A DNA stretch of 64,000 nucleotides from Cyanophora paradoxa (GCA_004431415.1 QPMI01000434.1:124001-188000); one strand, 5' to 3'; shown: positions 12,054 through 23,008, counted from the first letter of the stretch. Notes: generated by a model from the sequence alone, not told the origin. Numbers and translations: made by a program.

Positions 12054-12503
12054 CTCACGGCCGGGCCGGGCTCGTTTGCCATCTGCCTATGAACTAAATA
12101 CACTTAGATCTTATCTAGAATGTATCGATAATCAAGCTTTCAGCGGCTCATGATCAGCGCCAGCTATATACAGCTATCGCAGCTTCCGCGGCCGAAGTTC
12201 TGTACCGGATTGCAGATCTAAAGAGCCTCGAGCTCGGGGAAGGAACACATATTTCGTTTATATTGCAAAGTTGTGAATGCAATCACACTTAAATTATTCG
12301 AAATACAATCATAAGAGCACTGCGGCAAGCGCTAGCTCTGAAAGAAGGGAGTGGCGGTGAGACTAGGAGCGTAGAGCTGAAGAACCACTGCGAATTCCGT
12401 CCCTATCTACCTTTATACACGGATGCTTGGCACGACACCTCCAGTGGGTCATGGCTCGGCGGGGGTGGGGGGGGGGGGGGGGGGGCCTAAAGGTGCGGCC
12501 CGC
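12054..12503. other. Spacer between convergent PLAC8 genes
   Basis: AT-richer spacer without a coding signal. It contains a 19-base G run at 12467-12485 immediately beyond the stop of the minus-strand gene. Confidence 0.5.
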
Positions 12504-13759
12504 TTACTGGGGCGGGTAGCCCTGCTGGGGGGGGTAGCCCTGCTGGGGCGGGTAGCCCTGCTGGGGCGGGTAGCCCTGCTGGGGGGGGTAGCCCTGCTGG
12601 GGCGGGTACCCCTGCTGGGGCTGCTGGTACATGGGCTGGGCGGGGGGCGGTGCTGCGAAGCAAGGCGGAATGAGATTCGGAGGCGGAGCGCTCCAGGGGG
12701 TGGGCAAGGGACGGACCCATCATGACGGGCTGCTGGATGATCGTCGTCTGCGGCATGATCTGGCCCGTCGCGATCTTGCCCCGCTTCCTGCCGCCGGCGT
12801 AAGAAGAGGGAGGGCGGTGGAAGATACAGGGCCTCGACACGCACTTCACTTCACGCGCTTCCTGGGCGATGGCGCAGCACGCACACCAGCAGTGGAGGCA
12901 GCAGTCGCCGCAGGTGGAGCCCTCGATGTTGTAGCCGCGGCGGATCTTGCTGCGCTTGCCGGACCCGAGAACCCAGGTGCCGAGGCCCGTGGCGCAGTCT
13001 GCGTCCGCGGCAGAGGAGCGTTGGCGGCACGAGGAGGCGGCGTCTGCGCTCGAGGCGGCGCGCAGGGATCTGGAGAGACGACAAACCGAGAATGCAGATG
13101 ATCGAGGTCGTTGCACAGCAAGAGCTCCCGTCGAAGTCCGAGTCCGTCAGCCCGATCTGGATCTGCGGGCAGCAGCACGCCAGGAAGCCTGCGGGCCGGG
13201 CAGGCTAGCTGTGAGCGAGGGCGGGAACGCCGAGGAGAGCACGAGGGGGAAAAGAGAGAGCACGCACAGCTGGCCGGGTCATTGAAGCACTCGCACAGGC
13301 CCGAGCTCCATTGTCCCGGTGGCACGACGACATTCTAGAAGAGAACGGCGTTAGCAGAAGCCGCAACGCTCACTCAGCGCTAGCTAGGCTAGTCCAAGCC
13401 CGATTTGGCGTTCGGCGGTTGGCCATGGCGGGGGGCGAAAAAGGCCGGCGGGTGGCGGCTCCATCGCGCCTTGCGGTGCTAGCTCAGCTTTTCAAAGTTT
13501 GCTAGGCGCCCAGGCCCGGAATAGCGCGTTTGGCGGCTGGAATAGAGTCCCGGGCGCGACCGGTGCGGAAAAGCCGGCGGGCTCCGAAACGGACTGCAAA
13601 CCTGCTGTACAACGGTTGTCTTCGCCCGCGGTACAAGAAATCCGGCGCGAGGGACGGCGGTCAGCAAGGAGCCATCGCGGTAGCGCCGCACAACCGCCGG
13701 CGCTAGCGGGATCGGAAGAGCACCTGCATCATCATCGGTTGGGGCTGCTGGTACGCCAT
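12504..13759 (-). CDS. PLAC8-family protein with C-terminal QQGYPP repeats
   Basis: Read on the minus strand from the ATG at 13757-13759 (MAYQQPQPMMMQ, short first exon), then an exon ending TTVVQQ near 13605. Next comes GQWSSGLCECFNDPASC near 13320-13265, then a block with CCCPQIQIGLTDSDFD near 13170-13120. The second cysteine block, KIRRGYNIEGSTCGDCCLHC then WCACCAIAQEAREVK, is near 12945-12850. The last exon (GGRKRGKIATGQIMPQTTII, near 12800) leads into a tail of about seven copies of the hexapeptide QQGYPP, ending at 12504. Such tyrosine/proline tails occur in annexins and other membrane-bound proteins. The exon order and most residues match the gene at 52449-53950, which marks a recent duplication. 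Confidence 0.75.
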
Positions 13760-15308
13760 GATGGCCTGGGCTGCTGAAAGGGGTGCTCCTGGGCTGGTGC
13801 TTCCGGTCCTGATCTGGTTGATCGGAGGCTCGGAGCCTTACCTTAAGGAGTTATTCTTGGACTCCCGTGAATCTTTCCCGTACCCACCGGGATCGTCGCC
13901 CGGCCCGGCGTCGCCGGTCGCCGGGGCCATATGCATATGCATGCAGCAACTCAAGATCGACTGGGCGCAGCATGGATTTCGTGCACGCACCGCGCTGACC
14001 GCTATCTGTCGACGTCGCCTGTCCGACGTCGACGGCCGCGCCGGCGCCGCGGTACCGGTCGACGTCGACGTCGCCGCGCGCGCGCGCGCGCGCGCGCCGG
14101 CGCTGGCCATGCATATGGCGCCGAGTTGCGCGCACGCACTCAGCGGCTTTAAAAACTTTTGCATGCAAGCTCGCCGAGTCGAGCTCGAGCTCGAGCCTTG
14201 CTACATAGTAGATTAACCCATGTTCCCCTTCGAAGAAAATTCCGTTTAGTACTACGGCAGACTCAAACTGCCAGCATTGAGTGCAGAGTCAACAGTCAAA
14301 CTCACTGAGTGGAGTGCGCTCCATGGGTGGTCCAGCCTGGGCTACCAACAGTCGTGCCAGCATGTTTGGTAAGTGGGGAACTTGTGAATCGCAGGCCAGT
14401 GGTTGAGTTGTCGCTCTCATTGGTATACTCAATTCGATATGCACTTGAAGGCTGCCAGAGCTGCCTTGACTCACTGTGGTCACTGAGACGGGCTCCTCAT
14501 GATCATGAGAAGGTAAAGTCACTGAGTGATGTATGACTCTGTGACTTTTTTAAAAAAGTAGCGGCAGCCCCTGCCCTTGCCAGTGAGCTTGGAAGTATGA
14601 AGTGGCAAGATCTGCCACAGAGTGGAGTTTTGTGGCTGAAATTGGGTATCCGGCAGTTCTGTCAATGGAAAGTCGCTTTTTTCCCCTTTTTCTTCCTGAA
14701 GAGCTGTTACTGTTCAGTGCCGATTCAGAACCCGTTCTATTCTTGGCGAAAACAAAATGATGAATTCGAACAACTTCACAAGTTAAACAAAAAGCAAATG
14801 CCATATCCGCACTAGTACTGAACTTGTACAGTGTGACTTTAGTGCTGATTCAGAAATGGTTGAATTTTCGGAAAACAACAAACAAAAAGAAGAGAACACG
14901 ACAAACACCAATTGCAACTCGGCCAACAACAAACATGAGAAATTAATTGTCCTTTCTTTGTCATTGGGTGACAATCGAACTGCCTTTAACTAACTATGAT
15001 GTAGTCTCTTGAAATGTAAAACCTGTGTTGCACAGGCTGGCAAAGAAAGCTGCTTGTCGTTGATTGAACTGTATAAGTTTAATTTGATGTTAGAAACGCG
15101 CACCGAATTCGCTCACACGCGCACTGTGCTGCAATCAGGTCATTGCCGGACGCGAAAACCTTGCTCAGGTTTGTACTTGTTCTTTGCTTGGCCAACAAAC
15201 AAACAGAAGAAACTATATAATGAAAGAAAGGAAAACCAATGTCTAATTTCTGCTTGGGTTTGCAGACGGAAGAAATGGAACATCAAGGCAGAGGCTCTGA
15301 ACATGTAC
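13760..15308. other. Repeat-rich intergenic DNA
   Basis: No gene recognised. It holds an alternating CG tract at about 14066-14100 next to GTCGAC repeats. It also holds two related blocks near 14715-14765 and 14840-14890 (GATTCAGAA... then a C/AAAACAAA tract) that resemble DNA at 45078-45130, on the far side of the mobile-element nest. From about 14.2 kb the base composition becomes AT-rich compared with the host genes. Confidence 0.5.
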
Positions 15309-15512
15309 ACGTTTCCAGACAAAGGTCTGTAAATTCTTTGAAATAGCCCGGAGGATCTTAGGAGGTGCTGGAACCGCACGGATATAAAAGCTTAAGACCC
15401 CCTGACAAAAAGCATAGGCAATGCGACCCCGTCCAAGAAGGGACGACTGGAAATCGACAGCTGTCTCCATAAAGAAGGTCGCTTTATGCTGAATCATGTT
15501 CCAAGACGGATG
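15309..15512 (-). mobile_element. Older LINE copy, downstream fragment (copy A)
   Basis: Near-identical to 41186-41391 of the full LINE. It encodes the reverse-transcriptase ORF segment just after the residues HPSW (NMIQHKATFFMETAV to LQTFVWKR). It ends at 15501-15512 with CCAAGACGGATG, the same 12 bases that open the matching fragment at 44622-45010. The two fragments are the two halves of one LINE copy split by the insertion of the LINE described below. The copy is internal only: it lacks both LINE ends. Confidence 0.85.
15501..15512. repeat. 12-bp target site duplication of the LINE, left copy
   Basis: CCAAGACGGATG, repeated at 44622-44633. In the uninterrupted LINE (around 41380-41392) this word occurs once, so copy A gained a duplicate when the LINE inserted. 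Confidence 0.85.
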
Positions 15513-15518
15513 AAGAAG

Positions 15519-15600
15519 AAGAGTATGTATAAGACACGCCCGAGCCGGTTGTGCGGTTTTGACGAAAGGCGAAGGACCCGAAGGCCCGAAGCACAATCGA
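15519..15600 (-). other. LINE 3' untranslated region with UUCG hairpin and CTT tail
   Basis: On the minus strand this reads GGGCC-TTCG-GGTCC, a five-pair stem with a UUCG tetraloop closed by C-G, followed about 55 bases later by the terminal CTT repeat. The same 3' end on the plus strand at 50214-50326 has GGACC-TTCG-GGTCC, so the one changed base keeps pairing (G-U to A-U). Such 3' hairpins are what LINE reverse transcriptases recognise. Confidence 0.6.
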
Positions 15601-15779
15601 CAGTGAACCAACCAGACAAGGGTAGTGGCGGCGCAAACGCCTTACGGTCTACCATGTATGCCCCGGCGGTCCGGCGCTCATACACGCAGACACGGAAAGC
15701 AACCACAGACATCCCAATGCGGGCCTCTTCCTAATGCCGGCCTGGGGGAGTCCTGGTCACGACCTCACGTGTGAAACCT

Positions 15780-16489
15780 TCAGCCATCAGTCATGTCATC
15801 AGCCTCTTCGTCAGAGATAAGCACCATTGGGGAACCTGGGTCATCAGCGAGATCCATAGGGGCAGCGGATGGGAGAGTTGGAGGAGGTGAAGGCCGCAAG
15901 CGTTTGAAAGAAACCTGAGGTGGGACACCAGGAATGTTATCACCATGATCCAGAGCACCAGGGTCTGGAGAAGACATTCGACGACGCTTAGGCGGGACAA
16001 TAGAAGGAGAAAGAGGATCAGTATCCATGGGCGTCATAGGCGCAGAAGAAGGCAGAGGGCAGAAGAGGGAGGAGCTAGGGAAGCAATGACAGCATGACTC
16101 GCGAAGTCGGCTCAACATCAACAGCGTCGATTCGGATAGGAGAGATCGGCAGCAGATCAGGGGCAAGCTCAGTGTCATCCACATAGATGATAACTTGAGG
16201 AGAGGGCGGAGGTGAACCTGTATCATCTATAGCAGCATCAAGACCAAACGCTGAAGCACCAACACGACGGCGTTGAAGAGGCGGCTCATCCTCCGAGTCA
16301 ATATCGGGCGGCGGGTGAGGTGGCAGCGGGTGAGGGGGTGAGTGAACCACAGGACCAGGGTCAGGGGCAGGGTCGGGTCCACCAGGGGGGTCGTCATCAT
16401 CTGATGAGGTACTACTGGAGGAATCATCAGGATCATCAGGGCCAAGGTCGGAAAGGTCAGAGGAGTCTGAGCCGTTGTCAGGAGGGGAC
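15780..16489 (-). pseudogene. LINE ORF C-terminal tail, downstream of the viral insertion
   Basis: Continues the LINE reading frame from the other side of the virus. The frame opens MSPPDNGSDSSDLSDLG directly after the target site and runs through a serine/aspartate/proline-rich acidic region to about 16085. It then shifts frame and continues (SSAPMTPMDTDPLSPSIVPP) to a stop at 15780. Low-complexity acidic tails are not diagnostic of function. The frame joins exactly to the ORF that ends at 39145. Confidence 0.6.
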
Positions 16490-16495
16490 ATATAG
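16490..16495. repeat. 6-bp target site duplication of the virus, left copy (ATATAG)
   Basis: ATATAG lies immediately outside the left terminal repeat, with an identical copy at 39139-39144 outside the right one. A 6-bp duplication is usual for polinton integrases of retroviral type. Confidence 0.9.
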
Positions 16496-16921
16496 TGTTG
16501 TATACGCATGGACCTCACACCCGGGCAATTCCGCTTCGCTCCATTGCCCCCGATTCCATGCGTTTCCAGTGTATACCTCCAGCCCCTCTTCAGTTAATTC
16601 ACCTTGTACGTCTACGAGACCCTTATTCCCAGGTCTACCAGACTCGGGTCGGAGTCTTAACAAAGAAATATCTAACGACTATTCAGGGCAGAGCTGACAA
16701 CTTGAATAGACGAAGAGGAGCGCTGCCCCCTTGAGCGCGGTCTGTAGAACAACGTGGCAGAATAGGCTAGGCGATATTAATGAGTACAGAGAAGCTAAAC
16801 GAGGAAACGTGTTAAGCTCTAGCTAGATGTAATTGATGTGTACAGAGAAGCTAAACGAGGAAAAAGCGTTAAGCTATAGCCGCACGTAAGGACGGGCCCC
16901 AGAGCGGTCTGGTGCGGCCTC
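16496..16921 (+). repeat. Left terminal inverted repeat (426 bp)
   Basis: Matches the reverse complement of 38713-39138 throughout. The only differences I found are two one-base homopolymer changes: GCTGCCCCC against four C, and GGGCCCC against five C. It contains an internal near-duplicate of about 45 bp around GTACAGAGAAGCTAAACGAG (16788 and 16841). The short ORF it encodes appears in both repeats and looks non-coding. Confidence 0.95.
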
Positions 16922-17902
16922 TGGAGATGTGTCGATGACTTTACCTTTCTTTTGTTTTAATTGTTTTAATTGTTTTAATTCGGAGGGTCAAGTTCCTAAG
17001 AAAACTTTGCGGACGCCGTGACGTGACGCTGTGACGTGGCGAGAAAACGGCGAGATACGTGTCACACAAAAGATCACAAGTTTCAAGTTTAAACTTAACG
17101 CTGGCCGGTTGGACGGTTGACCGGTTGGATGCAGTCGCCTAGTCGGTTCGGAGCTAGAGCGCTCCGGCTAGGACCGCTAGACCCAGAGCTATGACTTTAT
17201 CAGCCGAGTGAGCTCTGACTCTCTGAAAATTGATGAAAAGCACAATTAGTTGCGAAATTAACAGGACCGGGTTTGTGGACAAGCTCACGTCCAAACGATG
17301 CTTTCATCACATCGATGCGCCCTGCGCTTACGGACGGACCGGGAAAGCGATTCGTACATCATCAGCTAGCTATAACCGCTGCAAGCTAGCGAGGCTGCGC
17401 GGTGAGAGCCTGGAGGTGCACGACCGGGGTTGTGGACAAGCTTGAACTCTGAAAAAGCCTGCAATTGTTGAACTTTGGAAATAGAAAAGTCGCAAGCCCA
17501 ATTTAATTATTTTGCAAGCTCAGCGGTCAGTCGACGAAACAGGTACCGGTTAGATCCGTCAGACTGCAGGCTCAGAAGTTTCTGCCTTTGGAGCTTTTCT
17601 TTTGTTTTAATTGTTTTAATTGTTTTAATTCGGAGGGTCAAGTTGGCGAGAAAACTTTGCGGACGCCGTGACGTGACGCTGTGACGTGGCGAGATACGTG
17701 ACACACAAAAGATTGGCGCTGATAGTGCGCTGATAGTGCGCTGATAGTGCGCTGATAGTGCGCTGATTGCTAGCCGGAGACAGGTCTTGCAGTAAGTTGT
17801 ATGACTTAAAGGTTTCTCGCATACATACTAGCAATCAGAGATTGTCTGCGATTAAATCCCAAAAAGTTTTCGGCCATCCAATATTGTAGAGACCTATTCA
17901 TA
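16922..17902. repeat. Subterminal non-coding region with direct and tandem repeats
   Basis: No gene recognised. A direct repeat of roughly 120 bp, beginning with TTTTGTTTTAATTG units and continuing through GGACGCCGTGACGTGACGCT, occurs at about 16947-17082 and 17597-17714. An 11-bp unit (GCGCTGATAGT) is repeated 4.7 times at 17716-17767. A GTTGTGGACAAGCT-like word occurs near 17270 and 17430. The position just inside one terminal repeat and before the polymerase suggests replication or transcription control signals; that is inference. Confidence 0.75.
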
Positions 17903-20900
17903 ATGGACAGGAACAATCTGAGAGCTGAAATTCGGAGTCTAGCGCAGGAGCTACACAATCTTAGGTACATTAACGGAACATATTTGAACACACTGATGCG
18001 ACTAGCAGACCCACAGAGGGGAACCCACACACAAAATCTTCGAGCTAATCTTTCAACATTGCTTAGACTTAGACAGACGAACCGGCCGCAGCGCCCTTTG
18101 TACCAGTCATGGATAACAAGTCATTTTGAGAACGAACGCAATGCTCGAATTGAAGCCACGCGAGAGTTTGATGAAATTGTAGAGTATGGGATCTCGAATT
18201 TATTTCGCGAGACAGGTCGAGGTGATACCGTGTTAAATTATACTCACTATGCATATCCGGGTTGTTATTTACCAAGGATATTTTGGATATTGATCCGACT
18301 CCAATACCTGAGCGGGTTAAAGAGATCACGATTGAGTTTCTGAGAGAGCTGCGAATTCCAGAGAAAATAGGATCAAGCGTCCTAATTCGGTTTCATTTCG
18401 ATAACTTTCGCATGTATCGCACTCAACTAGCAACAATCGAAGAGGGCACAATGCAGTCGCTCTTGTCAAATCTGGCTGAAAAGATGGAACAATGGATGCT
18501 AGCGCAGCAGCCATATGAAGACAACGACCTTTGGCCAGTAGTGAAAATAGAGGTGCTCATTGCAGAGAACGCTGCAGGCGCACTTGGAAACGTACCGAAA
18601 CTCCATTCAATGGCAAAGCCCTGACCATGAATAAGATCTACTGTCCGATTTCACCAGAAGACAACTGTGTGCTTGAGTGTTTTGAATATGTGAAGCTAAA
18701 CCCTGGAAGAATAAGCCTTGATCGAATTTACAAGCAACTTCAGAGACTGGACTACGGAGGGATTAGAACACAGCTAGGACTGCGGCGAGGAATGATATCA
18801 GTTGATGTGCCAACGATTAATAAGCTGAGCGCTTTTTACAGAATAGACACCAGCGTTTTTGAGTTTTCGCAAGGAAAGTTTAAGCTGCTTTTGCGACCGA
18901 TCTAGGATTTGAAAAACGTGCTCACCTTTGTATAGTCGATGTGCACTGCTACCTGATTAAGGATAAAAGAACGACTGAGATGGAGAAGTGTAGTGCCTGC
19001 GGGAAATGCAGTTCGAACTGGAAAGACACAAGCTAACCTGTCAGTTTTGTGCTAGATGTCGTTGCGCCTACAATCCAATTGAAGATCACACAAACAAATG
19101 CGTTGCCGCCATCAGAAACAAAGGTGTTATTGGAAGAAAGATTACTCCTTGCGAAAAGGAGAGTGAATTTACAGCGATGGATAGCGTGATAGGGGCTGAC
19201 TTTGAAACATTTCCTTGTGATGGCAAGACCCACGTTCCTTATGCTGTTGACACAGACATAATATGCAAGGGCGAAATTGTAGGAACCAAGATGTTTTACG
19301 GTCCTGAAACATTAAATCAATTCATGCAATGGCTGGATGCTTGGGCAGAGAAGACCACAGTAGTATTTTACAACGGTGCTGGTTTTGATCTGATATTCAT
19401 ATACCGATGGCTGATTGAGAATCGGCCAGAAAGCCAGGTGAACGTCATGCGCTCCTCGGGCAAGATTAAGAGTATGAAATGGAAGACGTCAGCAGGAGGA
19501 GAGTTGACGAGTTTTGACCCGTGCCTACATATTCAAGGTTCACTAAAACAGGCTGGAAAGGACTACGGCTGCACGACAATCAAAGGAGACTTTGACCATC
19601 GCAAGATCAAGACGTGGGCAGACGTTGAGACACACAAGGAGGAATGGGAGAATATCTTAGAGCCGACGTGCGATCGATGACGGAGCTATACATGAAATAT
19701 TCGAGTACGAGCTTTGATCTATTTGGAATAAATGTGAATTCCAAACAAACACTTACAGCTTCATCAATGGCTTTTCAGATTTACCGGCAGCTGTTGAAGA
19801 CAGAGCTGCAACTTCCGAAGTATAGTGAAGATCAGGTGTTTCGCAGGGCGATTTACGGAGGTCGCTGTTTACCATTCAAACGCAAGTTTGTCTCGAAGGG
19901 TCCAGATGATTACTTGGTAGATCTGGATGTGGTCTCTCTATATCCAACCGCTATGTACTTTAACCAGTTTCCTACAGGTAAATTTAAGCTAATCAATGAA
20001 CCGGAGGCATTAGAACGTTTTAGAAAGTTCATGTTAAGTCGAAAAATGGAGCAACTGTTCATTGCGAGCATCAGTGCGAAAATTCCTCAGGACCTTGTGC
20101 TTTCTCCGCTACCTCGTCACGAGTCGAATTTGGGCTGGTCGAACCTGAAACCGATCGAGCGCGAGATGTATACATCGGTTGATATCTACAGGGCGATAGC
20201 GCTTGGGGTGGAAATAACAGAAGTTCACGAGGTGTATTTATTTGAAGGCAAGGAGAGAATGTTTAAAGATTACATCGAGAAGTTATACTGTATGAAAGCT
20301 CGTTCAAGGAAGGGCACAGCTCAGTACGCAACAGCAAAGATTCAATTAAATGGTCTTTACGGAAAATTTGCCCAGAGGCCTGTGATCGAAACAACAGAGC
20401 TAGTTTCTAATTACCGCCGATTTAAGGAGCTACAGCGGACGTCTACGATTACAGACATCGAAATTGAGAGTGAAACACGGATGTATGTGACATATGAAGT
20501 ACCTGAGAGCAAACGTGATGCTTGTGTGTCGAAGCCCTGTTTTATTGGAGCATTTATTCTGTCCTACAGTCGCGAGATAATGGACAGGTTCCTAGTAAAG
20601 ATGAACTCTTATAAAGACATCGAAGCCATGCCGTTTTACACGGACACGGACTCTCTTGTTGTGCACAGGAAATTTGCAGAGCTGGTGACTGATTGCATGA
20701 AGCGGCCCTACTCTGTGGAGGGAATGGGCGAAGAGGAGGCGAACAGGGTGATCTGCGAGAGCGAACTTGGAAAACTAGATTACGATATCCAGGGACACAT
20801 TGTGGAGGCGTATTTCGTTGGGCCCAAGGTGTACTGTTGTCGGTACGTGAAAGCGAACGGTGAATCGGACGTGCATGTGCGTGCCAAAGGAATACCAAAA

Positions 20901-21224
20901 AGCTGGATCGAAGAGAACTGGCTTTCGAATGATCCGGAGATGAGGAAGGGGCACCTCCATTCTCGGGTTGCTTTGGAAGCGTTCAAGCAGATGCTTGAGA
21001 GCCGGTATCAGCCGGAGTGCAAAATAGAGTCTAAACTATCTCGTGTCTTCAAACCGAATGGAAAGCAACGCGAGGAGGGGATAGGTTTTAGTTCAATCAT
21101 TCAGATTCCATTCAGCAGAGTATTAAATAAGACGGAATACACAAAGCGAAAGATAATTTCGGATGACTATTACAGCACAGTTCCTCATGAGTACATCAGC
21201 CAAAATTCAGGAGGCATACTATGA
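17903..21224 (+). pseudogene. polB: Protein-primed family B DNA polymerase, frameshifted
   Basis: Viral replicative polymerase of about 1,100 codons, the usual size in polinton-like viruses. From about 18640 the frames show a cysteine/histidine region (CSACGKC and, near 19030, CQFCARCRC with a following H...C), then the exonuclease motifs IGADFETF near 19193 and FYNGAGFDL near 19369. The polymerase motifs are DVVSLYPT (motif A) near 19927, a KIQLNGLYGKF (motif B) near 20338 and YTDTDSL (motif C) near 20635. All exonuclease and polymerase catalytic acids I looked for are present. The frame changes at about 18262, 18590, 18900, 19010 and 19650, so no intact product is predicted. The first 700 bases (17903-18600) could be a separate gene, but they continue directly in shifted frames. 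Stop at 21224. Confidence 0.85.
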
Positions 21225-22322
21225 TCCAGAAATAGGGCTTCAGTCTGCCACACGTATTGCCAAGAAGTTGAAAATACCAGTTTCCAGGGTTAGAGAAGTG
21301 CTGGAGAAATTATCGACAGCGCAAAGATTTGTGAGGCCGCAAAAAGAGAAACCATTCACAAGTATAACATACGACAAAGCAGAGAAATACTACGAGGTGG
21401 ACCTAATCGACGTGACTCCGTACGCTAGAACAAACCGCGGTATTCACTTTATAATGAACGCAGTGGACGTAGTGACTCGGAAAGCCTACAGCATTCCAAT
21501 GAAGAACAAGAGCGAAAGTACACTCCTTTCAACACTACGGAAACTCATAGATAGTTTTCCAGCCAAGCCGGATATTATTCAGACAGATCAGGAGTTTAAA
21601 GCTTCAGCTGGTAGTTTGTTAGAAGCTGAGGGAATTAAGCACAATGCTGTGGAAGCGCATCGACCACAAGCAAACGGCAAAATAGAAAGATTTAATGGAA
21701 CTTTGAAGCGAGTTATTGCACGGTATATGGAGGCATATGACACGGATAGGTACATCGACAAGCTGCCCGCTTTCTTGCGCAATTATAATTCGTCAGAGCA
21801 TAGGTCGATTGGTACATCGCCAAACGCTGCAGCAGAGAATCCGAAGGAGACAATCGCGCGCAACGATTATCAGCGAGAGATCTACGAGCAGCAACACTAC
21901 CTGAAGGAGGTCGAATTTAAAGTAGGAGACCTAGTTCGAGTTAAGCTAACCAGGAGAACCTTCGATAAATCGACAAAGCCAACCTTCTCGAAAGAAGTAT
22001 TTCGAATTGAGTCGATTGGGGTTTTGGACCCCTTCTAAGATTTAAACTCGCTGGATCGGATACACCAGTGACCTACCAGCAACTTTTAAAGGTCCCAGTA
22101 GATTCAGAGGAACGTCGTGCGGGAAATGCAGCACAGCGGTCACAGCAGCGCAGAAAGAAGGAGCTAAATCTGATGCGAGAGAATTTAGATCGAGTGGACA
22201 TAGAAAAAAATAAGAAGCTGCTTCGCCTTCAAAAGCAACTTGCGACAGCTGGAACTGTCAAGTTAAACCCTGGTGGAATATTAGAGAGAACAAAGACCAG
22301 AAGGCTAGTCAAAGAGCTATAA
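21187..22322 (+). pseudogene. Retroviral-type (rve, DDE) integrase, one C-terminal frameshift
   Basis: Inserts the viral DNA, generating the 6-bp duplication seen here. The likely start is the ATG at 21187 (MSTSAKIQEAYYDPEIG), which overlaps the polymerase end by 38 bp. An N-terminal helix-turn-helix-like region (GLQSATRIAKKLKIPVSRVR) comes first. The catalytic core follows, with the first Asp in YEVDLIDV near 21390, the second in IIQTDQEF near 21578 and the Glu in NGKIERFNGT near 21675. A C-terminal SH3/chromo-like part (FKVGDLVRVKLTRRTF) is near 21917. The frame breaks near 22020 at a GGGGTTTTGG run and continues in another frame to a basic, coiled tail ending at 22322. The core is intact, so a truncated protein could still be made. 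Confidence 0.88.
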
Positions 22323-22584
22323 CAACACATTGTTGGAGGGACTCTAGCAGTGCTAACTTTTCGTAGATTCGATTGCGATAGCGGCGATTGGCCTCTAAAT
22401 GATTCTCGCTGTTGTTCTGCTGGTATCTTGAGCTGGCTTCTATGTGTCGTCGGCGAAATTCCGGATCTTCATTGTAACGACGGCGATGGCTCTCTGCACG
22501 CTTTGCCTTTCGTGCAGCAGCAATTTCAGGGGTAACAACAATTGGTTTGCGACCACGCTGTTTAGTTGATGATTCAACATCCAT
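22309..22584 (-). CDS. Small basic protein, unknown
   Basis: 91 residues from the ATG at 22582-22584. It is rich in Arg/Lys with a repeated R-x-x-Y pattern (SHRRRYNEDPEFRRRHIEAS, then RYQQNNSENHLEANRRYRNR). Similar arginine/tyrosine helical repeats occur in DNA-binding tails of homing-type nucleases and in giant-virus proteins, but I do not recognise a family. Its 3' end overlaps the integrase tail by 14 bp on the opposite strand. It is divergent from the next gene with about 100 bp between. Confidence 0.55.
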   Translation of the reverse strand: MDVESSTKQRGRKPIVVTPEIAAARKAKRAESHRRRYNEDPEFRRRHIEASSRYQQNNSENHLEANRRYRNRIYEKLALLESLQQCVVIAL

Positions 22585-22681
22585 TTCTTTGGTTTTCTCG
22601 TCACAAACAAGGTACGAAATCTTTTTATGGCATAAATCGCAGGTTTGTGTTGCGTTAAATTCCGAACATAAAATCCGAGAT

Positions 22682-22954
22682 ATGATTCAAATAATGCCCG
22701 CAGGAACAATTCGATTTGGGAAGTACCGCGGTGAAACTCATCTTAAAGTAGTTTTTAGCGACCCAAAGTATGCGGAATGGTTGTTATCTTGGCCGCATCT
22801 TCGTGAGTACGACAAACGTGAATTGCAGCACGCTTTTGAGATTTGTCAATTAGAAGAACCAGCGATGGTTCAGGGAAGGATTGATCGAGCAAAACAGCAA
22901 AGGAGACCTACTGTGGAGGATCTTCCGGATTTGCCTGATTTTGACTTGTCTTAA
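22682..22954 (+). CDS. Small protein with ExoX C-terminal-like FGKYRG domain
   Basis: I take the ATG at 22682 (MIQIMPAGTIRFGKYRGE); an upstream in-frame stretch back to 22547 lies opposite another gene. The pattern F-G-K-Y-R-G, then V-F-S-D-P-K-Y-A-E-W-L, matches the short domain found at the C-terminus of exodeoxyribonuclease X-like proteins and as a free-standing protein in phages (DUF3820 type). No nuclease domain is attached. The role is presumably in DNA metabolism; this is inferred from the domain alone. Confidence 0.55.
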   Translation: MIQIMPAGTIRFGKYRGETHLKVVFSDPKYAEWLLSWPHLREYDKRELQHAFEICQLEEPAMVQGRIDRAKQQRRPTVEDLPDLPDFDLS

Positions 22955-22976
22955 AGAGATCTCTATCTCAGATTGT

Positions 22977-23002
22977 AAAGTCGCAGACAAGCAGCTCGGC
23001 TG
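22977..23002 (+). promoter_or_regulatory. Intergenic repeat motif, copy 1
   Basis: A 26-base word (AAAGTCGCAGACAAGCAG then CTCGGCTG), identical at 28363-28388. It lies between a stop and the next start on the same strand, 7 bp before the HNH-AP2 gene. The end can fold as CAGC-TCG-GCTG. A shorter relative, GTCGCCAGACAAGCT, occurs on the minus strand at 24980-24994 and at 28341-28355. It could be a promoter element or a transcript 3'-end signal. Confidence 0.55.
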
Positions 23003-23008
23003 CGCCAA

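Noticed and set aside
15009-15332. 107-codon plus-strand ORF near the older LINE fragment
   Set aside because: No recognisable domain; it runs into the LINE fragment on the wrong strand.
16495-16734. ORF present in both terminal inverted repeats as a conserved protein
   Set aside because: It is shared only because the repeats are near-identical; frames diverge at a C-run difference and no motif is visible.
17716-17767. Short tandem array as a CRISPR
   Set aside because: The 11-bp units are directly abutting with no spacers, and the host is eukaryotic.
20554-20986. Minus-strand ORFs opposite the viral polymerase
   Set aside because: They mirror the conserved motif B-C region of the polymerase and have no motif of their own.
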